Shown here piece after piece: positions 32,965 through 44,473 of a stretch of DNA of 64,000 bases. The DNA is taken from NCBI GenBank assembly GCA_019633425.1, contig WSUB01000087.1:1-64000 (forward strand), written 5' to 3'. How positions within the stretch are numbered: position 1 is the first letter of the stretch; each line of letters begins with the position of its first letter. Made by a program: the position numbers and the translations under genes. The stretch comes from Tulasnella sp. 424 (Eukaryota; Basidiomycota; Agaricomycetes; Cantharellales; Tulasnellaceae). The notes beneath the pieces were generated by a model. That model saw nothing but the letters and a program-made list of their open reading frames with translations. It was not told where the DNA came from and ran no database searches.

Positions 32965-33470
32965 GACCCATTTTCCTGATGAGTGCGGTCGCTCGACCGA
33001 GTACCGTTTCGGCTTGGAGAACGGATCGTTATAAATCATCTCAACTATAGTTGACGTCGAAACAAATGTACTTCCACGCAAGAATGGGCTTAACATGGCT
33101 ATATGACGGGGTTTTGGACAGCTGGAGTGGTGGAGGAGGCGCGCTATGCTCCCAAGTTCATTGTAGTCGAGAGAGTAGGTAATAGGGGAGGTCGACGAGG
33201 GTCATTTGGTTCTTTTCCATCACCGTTAGAGCTTAATGTACCTTCGAAATTCGTCTTGCTTTGGCTGGGAGTGACGCAAGGGGTTCAAACAGATGGGGAT
33301 GGCCGAGGGATGCAACAAGGCGACTGTGAGGGGTCAAGAGTTGCGGGCATGGTGTCTGATAAAGTTGCATAGGAACTGATGCTCATAATTGGTCACTGCT
33401 ATTGTTCTACGTACTGGCTGGTGCTACAAGGTCAAGTAATGATGGAGTAGTCAATTCGCGCGGAGTTTGA
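32965..33470. other. No supported gene
   Basis: An 89-codon plus-strand frame at 33,103-33,372 has no recognised motif or paralogue in the window. Confidence 0.35.
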
Positions 33471-33474
33471 ATGA

Positions 33475-33755
33475 GGGTCCGGAGCGTTTCTATCTCATCA
33501 AGATCCTCCTTCAAACGGACTACAATCTTCATCTCCTCTCTCCTTACGAGCGTCGATCTCCTCGCCCAATCATGGCACCTCCTCCCTCCTCTCACGCGAG
33601 TGCACCTGTCGAAGCTCCGGCTTAATAAAGTACTCGGCGGGAGAAGAACGACGCCAAACAATTTGTAAACCGGCGCACCAAGCGAAAGCGAACATCGAAC
33701 CCTTCTATCTATTACAGCTGTTTGCGATTCTGTTGGCACAAACAACATCTTACGT
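33475..33755. pseudogene. Composite of GRDP-like 5' fragment and X fragment
   Basis: The sequence around 33,569-33,625 (CAATCATGGCACCTCC, then CACCTGTCGAAGCTCCGGC) matches the GRDP-like 5' region at 16,396-16,450. It is followed at about 33,635-33,700 by GAACGACGCCAAACA, CCAAGCGAAAGCGAACATCG, which matches unit X (10,350-10,395). The two pieces are fused. Confidence 0.45.
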
Positions 33756-33759
33756 AACT

Positions 33760-34430
33760 TTCTACTTTTTCGTCGGAGATCGATTTCTCCACAACCCCTG
33801 AGGCTGCTACCTTCAAAGTTGGTACACAGACTCTAAGAGCAATTATGCAAGTGGCCGACTACCTATTTGATCTTAAAACGGCCATGCGAGGAATGTTCAC
33901 CCAACGCTCTCATCAACGGATCAGCCATCCCTTGCTCCTTCATTTAGGGCCTTTTTGAGATTCCATACCCCTCAAGCTCTTAAGGAATGACCTCCAGAAG
34001 GTTTATGATTTCTGTGGCTAACTGATGCGCATTTTTGCTTAGTGACCGCCGGTATGTTGGCAGAGACTCACCCTGGCGGGTGGGATCAGCACCCACCCAG
34101 CCCCTACCAGTACCGCAACAGTGCCGGCATCTAATAATTCTATGTTAGTTTATAGAGCTGATATAATTACGGCATTTCGCTCGCATGTTTGAAAGCGATT
34201 CATTCCGCAAGGCAAACGCTGATGAAGCTCAGCAGACTTTTCACCCGTAAAGCAACTCCCCCAGTTTTAGCTTGTGCATTTGCGTATACGCTTCTTAGTT
34301 GTACCTGCCAAATATTAGAACAATCGGTGGTGAGCTGAGTGAGCTATCCGTCGTGCACACTCAGAGTCGAAAATTACATAAGCATTTGTTTGTGCCAACA
34401 ATATCGCAAACAGCTGTAATCGCAAGGTCC
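33760..34430. other. No supported gene
   Basis: No coding frame, repeat or motif could be supported in this stretch. Confidence 0.4.
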
Positions 34431-34451
34431 TCCCTTGCACAAGCCACGACC

Positions 34452-34685
34452 TCAACTCACCTCTGAACGAGAAGCATCCCTCTTACTATCATAAAAGAAG
34501 CCTCCTGGGTTTGCGGTATCGATAAGCTGGATGCCTAATGAGGCACGAGCGGCCGTCCAAACAAGCTTGCAGTGCGGAGTAAATCCATCATTGAATTTAC
34601 TGCTTCGAACGGGAATTCCATGATCGAGAAAACTGTGAGGGTACATGAGGAATATTTTGAATCCACGCATTTTTCGCGTGGACAA
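34452..34685 (-). pseudogene. K-proximal part of unit X upstream of K4
   Basis: A 77-codon minus-strand frame. It covers the part of X nearest to K, including MYPHSFLDHG, also found in part at 19.4 kb, and it ends at a stop just after a GTGAGT. The rest of X is missing. It is divergent from K4. Confidence 0.35.
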
Positions 34686-34875
34686 CTGTGGAGGTGAGGC
34701 ATCTGGACGCCCTTGCTTCGTGCCCTTGATTTTAAAAGCTAATGTTGGAGCTGACGTTGGTCCCCAGAGCTAATTCAACCCTCAAACCCACCTTGCCTCT
34801 CATCCCCAGCCATTCAACTTTGCTCCCTTTCCACTCTAGATTTTTGCTCCTTCTCCATCTTGACCTCAACATCGA
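34686..34875 (+). promoter_or_regulatory. Promoter/5' leader of K4
   Basis: Conserved K promoter: TGTGGAGGTGAGGC, CTTGATTTTAAAAGC (TTTAAAAG at 34,731-34,738), then CCTCTCATCCCC. The TATA-to-ATG distance is about 145 bp. Confidence 0.55.
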
Positions 34876-37800
34876 ATGACGGATTCTGACTCGACGGCAC
34901 CCCATCTCGGGGGAGACGCCAACCAAAAGCTAAAAAAAGCTGTAAGAGTGTTTTCCGACTTGAGAGAATAATTACTGATATAGTATCTTCAAGCGAGATG
35001 TCCTTAGCGGAATACCTGGTCGAATCAGTCCCGCCAGAATCAAAATGAAAGAAACTCAAACAGGCATAAAAGGCGGTCAAGGCATCATTGTCATCGGAAC
35101 ACCCAGTCCCCCCGACGCATCGGAGAACACAATGCCTGAGGTGAAAGTGGCGGTGAAAAAGCTGGAATGGGAGCGAGATGATGTGGAAGAGTCTGCAAAG
35201 TTTTTCAAGGTCGTCGGCTGCAACGACGGTTTGATCTTTCTAACTGCTCACTACCTGCTCTTTCTCAGTCTTTCGTCAACGAACTCGGTCTGATGATATC
35301 GCTTTCCCATCCGAACATCATTATGCTCGTCAGATTTGTCAAAGACATGCAGAAAGGAGACACCTGGATGATCTTGCCCTGGGAAGCGAATGGCAACGTT
35401 CGAGAATTTTTACAGTCGGGCGAGTGGGATATCCCAGAGCGTATATCTCTCGTGGGCGCGATCTACAATGCTCTGGAGTATTTTAGTCGCTGAGCCTTTG
35501 GTATGTGTAGATTCAAGATACAGCGAAGGGACTGGAGGACTTGCACAGCCGACAACCCCTATTTGTCATGGCGACCTCAAATCTGTAAGTCGCCAGAGTC
35601 CTCTTCTCAGAAACTTCCACCTAACTTAACCGTTGCTCAGTTTAACATCCTTGTCAACTCCTCCTACAATGCCGTTATCACCGACTTTGGGTCTGCATGT
35701 ATTAGACGACACCTCGCCCAAGAGAAAACGGATAACATGTCGGCTGGAGCTACGGTCTGCAACGATGCAGCCGCAACGGCTGTATCCCCGAAGGTCGAGT
35801 TCAACGCTTCCACCATGGAGCTCACCTTGATCGGGCCAAAGTTCTCTCTGCGGTGGACAGCTCCCGAGGTGTTAAATAACGGGGTCCAGGATCTACCCAG
35901 TGACATGTGGGCTTTGGGGTGGGTGTCTTGGGAAGTGAGTCTAGCACGGTTCAGTTTCCTGCAGTTGTCCAGTACCTCACAGTTGCGGCTGCATATTAGA
36001 TTGTAACTGGGAAGATCCCGTTTGACGGTCTCAATCTCCAGTCGGCTATTGTGGTGCATGCCATAAATGGAAAACTACCGGCGATTCGGCAGGACATCAA
36101 CCTGTCGCTGGTTCTCAGGCTCTGCAGTGTAATGTCGGATTGTTGGCTCTCAGAGCCAGCCAAGAGGATCGATGCCTCGACTTTTCAGCTAAAGGTTGAC
36201 AAAATGGTGAGTGGCGTGACAAAGAGCTACTCCAACGATTCTGAAATGGCCCCTTGTAAGCCTTCCGTGAATCCTTCCAGCTATAGTACCAGTGGTCAGA
36301 AAGTGCGGTCGGCGAACCTGCTCCTTGAGCTCGGAAAAACGTACTACCTTCAGGACAATCGAGTGATGGCCGAGTCCCACCTCCGGTCAGCGTTAGATGT
36401 TGCGAGTCGAACGAAAGATCATTTCATGGAGGTGAATGCCTTGGAACACCTTGGAGAGGTCCTCCGAAATCAGTCGAGGTATTTGGAGGCGGAGAAGGCT
36501 GTCACGGAAGCGCGCGACATCTGCTCCCGCATCGGCAGTGACTGGGGTACCGCAAACGCGTTGCAAGGCCTGGGGAGGATTTATAAAGCCCAGTCAAAGA
36601 ATTCGGATGCGGAGAAGGCTTTCACGGAAGCCCACAACATTCACACTCGCATTGGCAATGACCTGGGTGCCGCAAACGCGGTGGGAGGCCTGGGGGAAAT
36701 TTATTACGCTCAGTCGAGGTATCGGGAGGCGGAGGTGGCTTTCACGGAAGAGCACGAGATACACTCTCGCATCGGCAATGACATGGGTGCCGCAAACGCG
36801 TTGGAGGGCCTGGGAAAGATTTATTGCATTCAGTCGAGGAATTCGGAGGCGGAGAAGGCTTTCAGGGAAGCGCACGACATCCACTCTCGTATCGGCAGTG
36901 TCAATGGTGCCGCAAGCGCGTTGCAAGGCCTAGGAGACGTTTATTGCGCTCATTCAAGGTATCGGGAGGCGGAGAAGGCTTTCACGGAAGCGCACAACAT
37001 CCACTCTCGCCTCGACGATAAGAGGGGTGCCGCTAACGCGTTGCGCGGCCTGGGACATGTTTATCGCCAAGAGTCGAGGAATTCGGAGGCGGAGAAGGCT
37101 TTCACGGAAGCGCACGAGATCTACTCTCGTATCAGCGATTACAATGGTACCGTAAACGCGTTACTCAGCTTAGGTCATATCTATCGCGCCCAGTCGAGGA
37201 CCAGCGAGGCTGAAACGGCCTTCAACGACGCCCACAATATCTACTCTCGCATTGGATACGCCCTCGACACTGGGAACATATTAGACGGCCTTGCGATGCT
37301 TTATAGCGATCAGTGCAGATACGACGACGCCGAGGAGTGCTACCGCCTAGCGGCCGCTTCTTATGATCAGGCTGAAGCCGGTAGCAGCAAAGCCCAAACG
37401 CTCCTATCCCTCGGCAAAGACCTTCATGCCCAGCGCAGATACCCCGAGGCTGAGGATGCTGCTACGGAAGCCCTTGCCATTCAGATCAGCATAGGAGATA
37501 AGAAAGGTCAAACCCACGCTTTGTCGCTTTTGGCAGAGATCTTCAGGTCCCATTCGAGGTCTGACAAAGAGAAAGAGGCACTAATTCAAGCTGAAGCTGC
37601 ATATGAGCGAATCGGCGACGATGCAGCACGTGCAGAGACGTTGCTTGACCTCGGCAGGGTCCACCTCACACAGGGCACGTACGACGAAGCGGAAGAGTGT
37701 TACCGCCTTGCGCAAGCTATATTCTCAAGCAAGCACGACGGTCGCGGTAAAGCCCGCGCGTTGCACTATCTTGGGGGGTCCTATGTCCTCCAGGGTCTAC

Positions 37801-38075
37801 ATGACGAGGCGGAGGAGTGCTACGCCGACGCGCGTGCAGCATTTGCTAGGATTGTAGACGTGGAGGGTGAAACCAGGGCGTTGGATGGATTGATGGTATT
37901 ACACGTTCTGCAACGCAAATTTGTCGATGCGAAGGCGGTTTGTGTGGAGGCCCGCGCAATGTACGCGCAAATGGGCCGCCCGATTAGTGAGAAGTGTGCA
38001 ACGATTTGGGCACTGCTCCAGGATCCCGAGCAACCAATCGAACTGGGCATACGCTTGGGTTCTTTCCTGTCGTAA
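34876..38075 (+). pseudogene. K4: kinase-TPR gene with a frameshift in the catalytic loop
   Basis: Exons 34876-34941, 34994-35209, 35269-35451, 35511-35584, 35641-35934, 36000-36206, 36261-38075. Exon 4 is 74 nt instead of the 75 nt found in the five other genes. One base is missing near 35,558 (CAACCCCTATTTG against CAACCTCCTATTTG in K1), just before the HGDLK codons, so the frame is lost at the catalytic loop. The remaining exons, including exon 5 with DFGSA and TAPEV and the whole TPR exon, are open. There are 14 TPR units with the same alternating RNSE/RYRE pattern as K2. It may be a recent pseudogene, may express a separate TPR protein, or the missing base may be a sequencing error. Confidence 0.7.
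36444..37163 (+). repeat. Central TPR array of K4: 6 x 120 bp
   Basis: Six exact 120-bp units with the dimeric RNSE/RYRE order also seen in K2. The unit count and order identify K2 and K4 as sister copies. Confidence 0.85.
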
Positions 38076-38129
38076 TTGCCCACGCTTCGTCATGAGGTAG
38101 GTATTCATTATTTTGTACGCTGAAGCGTG

Positions 38130-38668
38130 CTTGATTTGGCTAATGACTCTCGTTTTACGAGGCTACTCCTCATACGCTTCATGCTTTCAGGTGACTGTGT
38201 CCGGCTTCTTCCCGTGAATGTCCCTTTCGATGATGTGCGATCTCACTCACTGTATTCCAAACACCTCTGCTCGTATGTCCTATGCTGTGGCTTATGTTCT
38301 AGAGAGTCCCTTTTCCCTCTTTCGGAAAATGGAGCTTATTCCTTTCGACCTCCGTCCAATGGTCCTAGTAGCCGGGTGACGTCCAACACTCTCAACTAAG
38401 TGTGCGCACTAGCAGCGACGATAGTTTCGAAATGCCGTCCCTAACTTGATGGACACTGCTCATTAACAAGGCCGGAGACCCTGGGGAACCGATCTCCACG
38501 TCATCATGACGACATCCCCTCCAGCTTTGCGATGTACACCGTGGCTGACGCCCTTTTTTTTGGCCTAGGTGTTCAAGTGTAATTTAAAATATGTTCTACT
38601 GCTCATTACTTGAGTCGCCTCCGACACAGTCCTACCGGTCCCCTGTCAGTACCTGCTCGGCTCAGGTC
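38130..38668 (+). repeat. Conserved 3' flank of K4
   Basis: Matches the K2 flank without the 0.9 kb insertion, and includes the inverted repeat at about 38,607-38,668. No gene is supported. Confidence 0.6.
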
Positions 38669-38867
38669 GCGGCGCTGAACCCAATATGGCCCCCAGATCG
38701 AACCAGACTCGCTGAGTCAGCCGCTACGCTTTTTTAAAGATAAGACTCACCACGCGTCATGTGACACACTGCGAAAAACAAACGGGGGACGGCCATCGCA
38801 TGGGCTGGAAGGGGCGAAGGACGAGGAGGCAAGGACGTCCGCATCGCGACAACTAGTCAGAAAGTTG

Positions 38868-41645
38868 TATCGTGCAATGATAGACGAGGAGAGGATGGGG
38901 AACGGTGGTGGAGTCGTTGTCGTTGTCGTTGTCGTTGTCGACTTGCGGCCTCTATCAACGCCAGTCAAGCAAGGGTGGGCAGCAGTCGAAATCTCGACGG
39001 CGCGGCTTTATTCAACCACAACGAAATCGTAGCACGTCTTGCACAGAAACCCTACCAATCACGCCAAAGAGGTTTCAAAGGAGAAGACAAAGAGCATCAA
39101 CGACGGGGTGCTTCGGTCATCAATAAGAAATCGCGAGGAAGTGTGTCGTCGGAAAATCCTCGTCCCTGATGTTGGGCAAAGACCTCATACGCGTCAATCT
39201 CCTCAACCTTACCGGCCTCTCAACAACCCAACCATGACAGCACCTCCCCTTCGTACACCAGTGCACCTTTCGAAGCTCCAACTTACGCTGCCACACCAGT
39301 TGCCGGAGGTCCAGATGCCTTGCCTGGATACGACGATTCCAGCGCGCCCCCTAGAACCTTCGTACTCTCTCAACGCATCGATCCGAAGCTTCCCAACCAC
39401 TTCAGAATCGAAATCAATACTCCAACGCTCAGGTCACACCGTCGGATCTCGAGGCTCACGTAGTCCGACTGGGGACTTTCCATCGTCTTCGCGAGGAAGT
39501 CCGGACCTTTGGAGACATCCCCATGGAGCCTGACGAGCGATGGGCAGTCTTTCTTCAGCGTTCTGTCTAACGTCTTGAACAATGGGTCGTTTGGGTGATT
39601 GGTGGGGAAGGGCAGGAAGAGGCTCTCGGTGAAGGGCCGAAGGTGTTGACTCCGAACGAAGTTCCCCCGGGAGATGTGGTGACGGTGTGGCACACGTATA
39701 TGTTCAATCCACCAAATTACTACGAAGACTGCCTTAGTACGCATCCGGGTCTGCTCCGAATCGGGTAAATACGTTCATCGTCTGCCGAACCAATCACGTA
39801 GTCTTAAATGCGGGCAGGTCCTTCCCGCTGATGCAAGTAGCCGGATCAATCAACCACGAAGCCCTGCTCCCTCACCCTCCTTCCAAAGGCCATGTAGCAG
39901 CTTGCACTGCATTTGCTATCCAACCCTTCGACTATTCCCCAAACACAACCTCGGACGAAACCGTCCCTGTCTACTGTCCAAATTGCTCCCAGCCTAACAC
40001 GGTTCCTTGGATTACATGCAAAGAGGAGGGATTTACCCAACGAGGCTTCGGGTGCATTTGCAACAATTGCCGATTCACGTTTGGTATAGAGGTTTGCCAA
40101 AACATGTTGATGGACGTCGTGCGTTCTCGCTGACCTATCTATCTGAATTTCCCGCCATAGACTCTTGGAGTCTGGAGGTTTTACGGAGATATGGAGAAAT
40201 GCAGCGCCAACCCGGACCGCTTCATCCTCGCGTACGTTACACCATCCGTCCCATAAGCCCTCACGTTCACTCGGCCTTCATCTTCACTTCCATTCTCAGG
40301 AACACCATACTCGACTATCACGCCGGTGTCCCGGCCGAAAGCCCAATGGTCTGAACTCCTAACGGCGACCGCCCTCGGGTTGCGTGGGACAAGAGTTCCA
40401 GCACCAGCAGAAATTTGGGGCAAAAAAATTGGGGCGGTCGATGAAGGCGGCGGAGGACTATACTAGAATCGGGATGCTGGGGAAGAAGAATCCGCCATGG
40501 GTTAATACGCCGAGCCCGTAAGTCTACGTCGTAATCGGAGGTCCATATTCGGGAAGTTAATTTCCTTGAAGTTTGAACGTGATCTTATCAGCATACCGCT
40601 AGCCAGGCCCATTCTCTCTCGACCTGGCAATTGCAGTGAGTACCTGCGTTCACTTCCCATTCCATGATTTCCCAAAAACCTGATACCATCCATGCATTTT
40701 ATCTAGGTCCTCCGCCAAATCTCGGATTCACCGAACAAGCTCGATGGGAGGAAGATCGCGATACTTTAACTCGTTGCGTTGTGCGGTATCGCCATTTTTT
40801 GGACCTGATAGCTTCTACGCCGGGGTTCTTTGTTGTGCCGATGTTGGTACGTAAGAAAGGACGGTGCGACGATTGATTTGACGGTTGACGTTCCGTTGAC
40901 GTGGTCGGTTAGGATGTTGATCTCGCTTGGCATACCCATCAATTGAAATTGATTTGTGATCCATAGTGAGTTCATATTCGCCTATTTCTACAATGATTTA
41001 CTTATTGAATAATCTCTTGCTACGCTGTAGTCGCAAGTTGAAAGACGTCATCGGCATTGTAGGTATTTCCTCGTGTCGCCTTCCTGAAACGTATCTGAAC
41101 TTATTTATACCTCGTAGATACCGGATCACGACGACAAGGTTAGCCAAGGGGCACTTTTCAATGGCTACGACAAAACTGCAGAAGCTTGGAAGGTGTGTAA
41201 CAACCTTTTTCCTCCTTTCGCGGGATTTAACCGGCCGCGTCGCGCTAGGCTTGCTTCGGAGTGCCTTACTCCGTCTGCGGTTGCCTACCGTCAGATACCT
41301 CAAGTGGTTCAAGCGGTTCCGGGTTCTCCATCTTCTCCAAAACGGGGAAAAATCCAAATTCACTCTAGAAAAGCCAGTGGAAAACCCCCGACCGGATCTA
41401 CTTTCTCCCTCGGACGAAGCTGTCGAACAAATTCACCCGTCAGATCATTGCTGCTTTGGCGATTATCAACCCGGGCGAACCGAATGCAGCCCAGGCGCAG
41501 CTGAGGAGACGCTAGTTGGCGAAGAAGGCGAAAGAGCTGGGGAAGAGCATCGAGAAAGGGAAGGCGGATCAGTGGGGGGAGATAAATGCAGAAGAAGGGG
41601 GTTGATCATACACCCTCGTTTGTGTCCCGTGCAGTACGGCGTTCA
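38868..41645 (+). pseudogene. GRDP-like (DUF1399) pseudogene D2
   Basis: The best preserved GRDP-like copy, but broken. Upstream TTGTCG microsatellite at 38,912-38,940. The N-terminal LPNHF/HLV region (about 39,390-39,465) is damaged. TAA replaces a Tyr codon at 39,568-39,570. VWHTYMFNPPNYYEDC (about 39,690-39,735) is intact and followed by a donor (GGGTAAAT) and a next exon at about 39,818. VPVYCPNCSQPN and CICNNCRF give two CxxC-type cysteine pairs (39,964-40,080). RYTIRPISP...ILRNTILDYH is in frame here, unlike D0 and D1. Then PFSLDLA (about 40,605), FTEQARWEEDRD and FLDLIASTPG (about 40,730-40,820), DVDLAWHTHQL (about 40,913-40,945), DHDDKVSQGAL (about 41,125) and PYSVCGCLP. GRDP-like proteins are intracellular; the biochemical role is unknown. 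Confidence 0.7.
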
Positions 41646-41649
41646 GTGA

Positions 41650-42125
41650 GTGTTTCGCCATTATATAAATCCCCAATGAGGCAGCGCGAAGGTAGCTAAG
41701 ATAATCCTGTTTTATAGATATCCATCCAGCAAGTTTGGGCGAGTCCTAACTTTTCCCAAACGATTGATGGCGCTGTATAAACTGACCTCGCCGTTTATCT
41801 AGCCGAGGCGATTGCACAACGCTTTCGGGCAGTGGGCTTCAAAGCGCTTCTGAGGCAGGAGAGTGCTGTAAAGGGAACGGGATGGGCTTGTGTGGCGCGC
41901 AGTTTAATCAAAAGCGAGGCGGTCCTTTCGAATCTGCCAAGTACTCCGTGATGATGGTAAGAGATGGTCAGCCCTCAGGCAGCTCTTAAAGCTGTATGGC
42001 TAGTTATCTCGGATACTCTTTCGGTCAATCACAGCGTGGAGACAGCACCTATACGCTGGACACAGAAATTAGTCAATTCTACGCTTCTTGGGATGGACTT
42101 TGACGCAAGAGCCGGGAGATTCGAG
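41650..42125. other. GRDP 3' flank, no gene
   Basis: Aligns with the sequence after the 51.8 kb pseudogene (about 51,860-52,330; CGTTTATC, GAAGCGAGGCGGTCCT, GAATCTGCCAAG/GAATCTGTCAAG). It is part of the duplicated module with no supported coding frame. Confidence 0.45.
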
Positions 42126-42129
42126 GAAC

Positions 42130-42280
42130 AAGTACTCAATGTATAGTGTACCCCAGACAAAATAGACATCCAGAACCCCTACCGATGGAAGGAGTGCACC
42201 CATTCGTTTCCCCCAGCTCGATGCCAGTGATACACCCCCCTGCGACATCCGGGTCATAATCTGGTCTCATTAAGCGGCTG
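42130..42280. repeat. Short dispersed repeat, second copy
   Basis: Same repeat as at 1,170-1,300 and 52,360-52,495 (CCTACCGATGGA, CAGCTCGATGCCAGTGA, CTGCGACATCCGGG). Confidence 0.6.
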
Positions 42281-42284
42281 GCTG

Positions 42285-43060
42285 TTGCAGAGGAAGACGT
42301 TGAGCCCTAGCAAACTCCGAGATCTAGATACAGGCGGGAACGATATTCGGTCCTGCCGCTTGGAGACGTACGTGGCTGCGGATCGTTGCAGTGGTTCATC
42401 TGGGGTGGCGAAGCCAATCCCGATCCTTCTTGGCTGTCCTAGCTTCCGACTTGCGGGTCCGACATTTGCACCCGTTTCGAGCTCTCTTTTTTGGAACCGG
42501 AAATCTCGGGGAGCTTTCCGGCTGGATCTGAGGGTTTACTGCCGCCATGCGATTCAGGAGTCCCTCGTTGAACAGTACGGGCGCGGAACCGAAATTATGT
42601 AAAGATGACCCTCCGCCTTGATCATGCGACCACGTCCTCGTGGCTCCCCTTTTGGGGTTTGCAGGCCACGTTTCCGCTGGGGATTCGAAATAGAAACTGT
42701 CCAATCGATCAGACACCAGGACGCGAATATTCGGATGGGCCGATGACCTATGCGGCGGCGAGTGGCGAGCGTATTGAATGATAGGATCTTAGGTGTAGCT
42801 CAGGAATTAGAGGGAGGTCTTTGGCGTGGGGAACAGCGCCAAGCAAACCGATGCGCCAAGCGAAAGCAAACATCAAACTTTTCTATCTGATCGATGTCCT
42901 CCCTCGCAATAATCACAATCTTTCCTCCGTTCAGGACAAGAACCACTCCTTGTACTCTCAGAAAAGAAGCCTCCCGAATTTTTTGGTATTGACAAGCTGG
43001 ATGCTCGATGAGGCACGAACGGCCGTTCAAATAAGCTTGTGGACGAGGAGTAAATCCATC
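42285..43060 (-). pseudogene. Unit X upstream of K5
   Basis: Two open pieces on the minus strand. The first, 43,030-42,800, carries REASFLR, LVLNGGK and IDQIEKFDVCF. The second, 42,716-42,396, carries DSFYFESPAETWPANPK, SAPVLFNEGLLNRM and a Lys/Arg-rich KKRARNGCKCRTRK tail. Both pieces have close relatives at 52.8-54.0 kb in the same order, so they are likely exons or fragments of one gene. No domain is recognised. Similarity to the other K upstream regions stops at about 43,062, where the tRNA-bearing insertion begins. Confidence 0.4.
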
Positions 43061-43743
43061 ACTTATTTCGAACTCACACGGCTCGCTCTGGCCGCGGGGT
43101 ATGCGTACATGTGTAAATAGAATAGTAATAATCTAAAACAACGTGGGCAAATGTGCTGTACTAGGGGATGTATCTCCATCCTGCACGCACCCGCCTCCTC
43201 CCGATTGGGTGAGTCGGGCCACCTCAATGGAGGCAGCCGACTGATGCCCAGGAAGGTCCGAAGACCAAGGGACCCCCCAAGGCGGTAGGAGAGAGACGGG
43301 ATGGCGGTGGGATAAAGAAAATCGCTATGCGCGGATGGACTGGGGGATGGTGGTGAAAGGTGACCGTTGGTGTTGGTCCCACGCATCCCCCTTAGGTCCG
43401 CGAGCCGAGGGACTCCCTCGGCCGGAGTCCCAGCAGCTCGCTCTGGCCGCGGGGTATGCGTACATGTGTAAATAGAATAGTAATAATCTAAAACAACGTG
43501 GGCAAATGTGCTGTACTAGGGGATGTATCTCCATCCTGCACGCACCCGCCTCCTCCCGATTGGGTGAGTCGGGCCACCTCAATGGAGGCAGCCGACTGAT
43601 GCCCAGGAAGGTCCGAAGACCAAGGGACCCCCAAAGTCGCGCGGAGGCGCACGTCTTTGGGATGAGGACCCAGCAGCAGGGAAAAAGGGGGCAGAGGCCC
43701 AAAGGCACCCCAAAAAGGGCGCTGACGCGTGATTGAAAAGGCC

Positions 43744-43753
43744 AAAAAGGAAA
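43744..43753 (-). terminator. Probable RNA polymerase III terminator
   Basis: Directly after the 3' end of the tRNA-like gene the minus strand reads TTTCCTTTTT, containing a T5 run as expected for Pol III termination. Confidence 0.45.
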
Positions 43754-43907
43754 GGCCATGCTGGGAGTCGAACCCAGGTCTCCATCGGGATATGCGCGAT
43801 TTAGGATGGTGTAAAACTCGATGATGAAAGGTCGGTCCGGGCTAGATCGCGCCGCGGCACCGCAAAGCAATATGTCAACGGAGCTCTACCAGCTGAGCTG
43901 CACGGCC
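43754..43907 (-). tRNA. tRNA-like gene with a long internal insert
   Basis: On the minus strand the 5' end GGCCGTG pairs with the 3' CATGGCC (one G-U), forming a 7-bp acceptor stem. GCTCAGCTGGTAGAGC forms a D arm (A box). CTGGGTTCGACTCCCAG forms a perfect T arm with TTCGA (B box). The total of 154 nt implies an insert of about 80 nt near the anticodon loop, long for a tRNA intron. The anticodon is ambiguous: candidate stems leave CAT or GAC, and the expected U33 is not satisfied in the best-paired fold. It may therefore be a true intron-bearing tRNA, a tRNA-derived pseudogene, or the head of a SINE. Confidence 0.5.
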
Positions 43908-44262
43908 ACAGTCTGGAGGCGTTGTATAGGTGTTAAAAGACCATCACCCTGGTGGACAAGCCCAGGAGTGAGAGGGTTCTGAGATAGAGGTAAGGTGCGG
44001 GGTTGACAACGGCCCGTCGTTCAAAAATTTTGGCCCCGAGCAATTGCACCGGGCAGCCACACACCAGCCATCTGCGAACCCAACAAATGGGCTCTAGCAG
44101 ATGTCCCCCATTCCATTGTACCGGCAATGGAGTGCGATAAAGAAAATCGCTATGCGCGGATGGACTGGGGGATGGTGGTGAAAGGTGACCGTTGGTGTTG
44201 GTCCCACGCATCCCCCTTAGGTCCGCGAGCCGAGGGACTCCCTCGGCCGGAGTCCCAGCACA

Positions 44263-44473
44263 TGCTTCTCGCGGACAACTGGGAAGGCGAGGCTTGTGGA
44301 CAACCTTCATTCCTGCCCTTGATTTTACATAAAAGCTATCGTTGAAGCTGAGGCGGGCCCTCATAGCTCTTTCGACCTTCAAAAACACTTTGCCTCTCAT
44401 CCCCAGCCATTCCATTTTACTCTCGTACCCCTCCAAATCTCTCGCTCCCTCAGCATCTTGACCTTAACACTGA
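44263..44473 (+). promoter_or_regulatory. Promoter/5' leader of K5
   Basis: Proximal K promoter retained after the insertion: GGCTTGTGGACAACC, CTTGATTTTACATAAAAGC (ATAAAAG near 44,329), then CCTCTCATCCCC. The distal part seen in K1, K2 and K4 has been replaced by the 1.2 kb insertion. Confidence 0.5.

Larger units (their letters stand above)
43065..44262. other. 1.2 kb insertion upstream of K5 with nested duplications
   Basis: Comparison with the K1, K2 and K4 upstream regions shows foreign sequence between about 43,062 and 44,262. Inside, block A (about 43,081-43,279) recurs at about 43,437-43,634, and block B (about 43,311-43,434) recurs at about 44,136-44,260, so the order is A-B-A'-[tRNA-like]-B'. 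The copies are almost identical. This looks like a tandem duplication of an A...B unit with an internal deletion in the first copy. Confidence 0.65.

Noticed and set aside
33103..33372. 89-codon Gly/Val-rich frame as a gene
   Set aside because: No recognisable domain, no conserved context and no paralogue. Length is within chance expectation for this composition.
43081..43634. CRISPR-like or satellite interpretation of the repeated blocks
   Set aside because: There are only two copies each of long blocks, with no short regularly spaced repeats. It fits a tandem duplication in a eukaryotic genome.
43325..43870. 181-codon minus-strand frame through the tRNA-like region
   Set aside because: It overlaps the tRNA-like structure and the duplicated A/B blocks; the two block copies simply repeat the same peptide. 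No motif is present.
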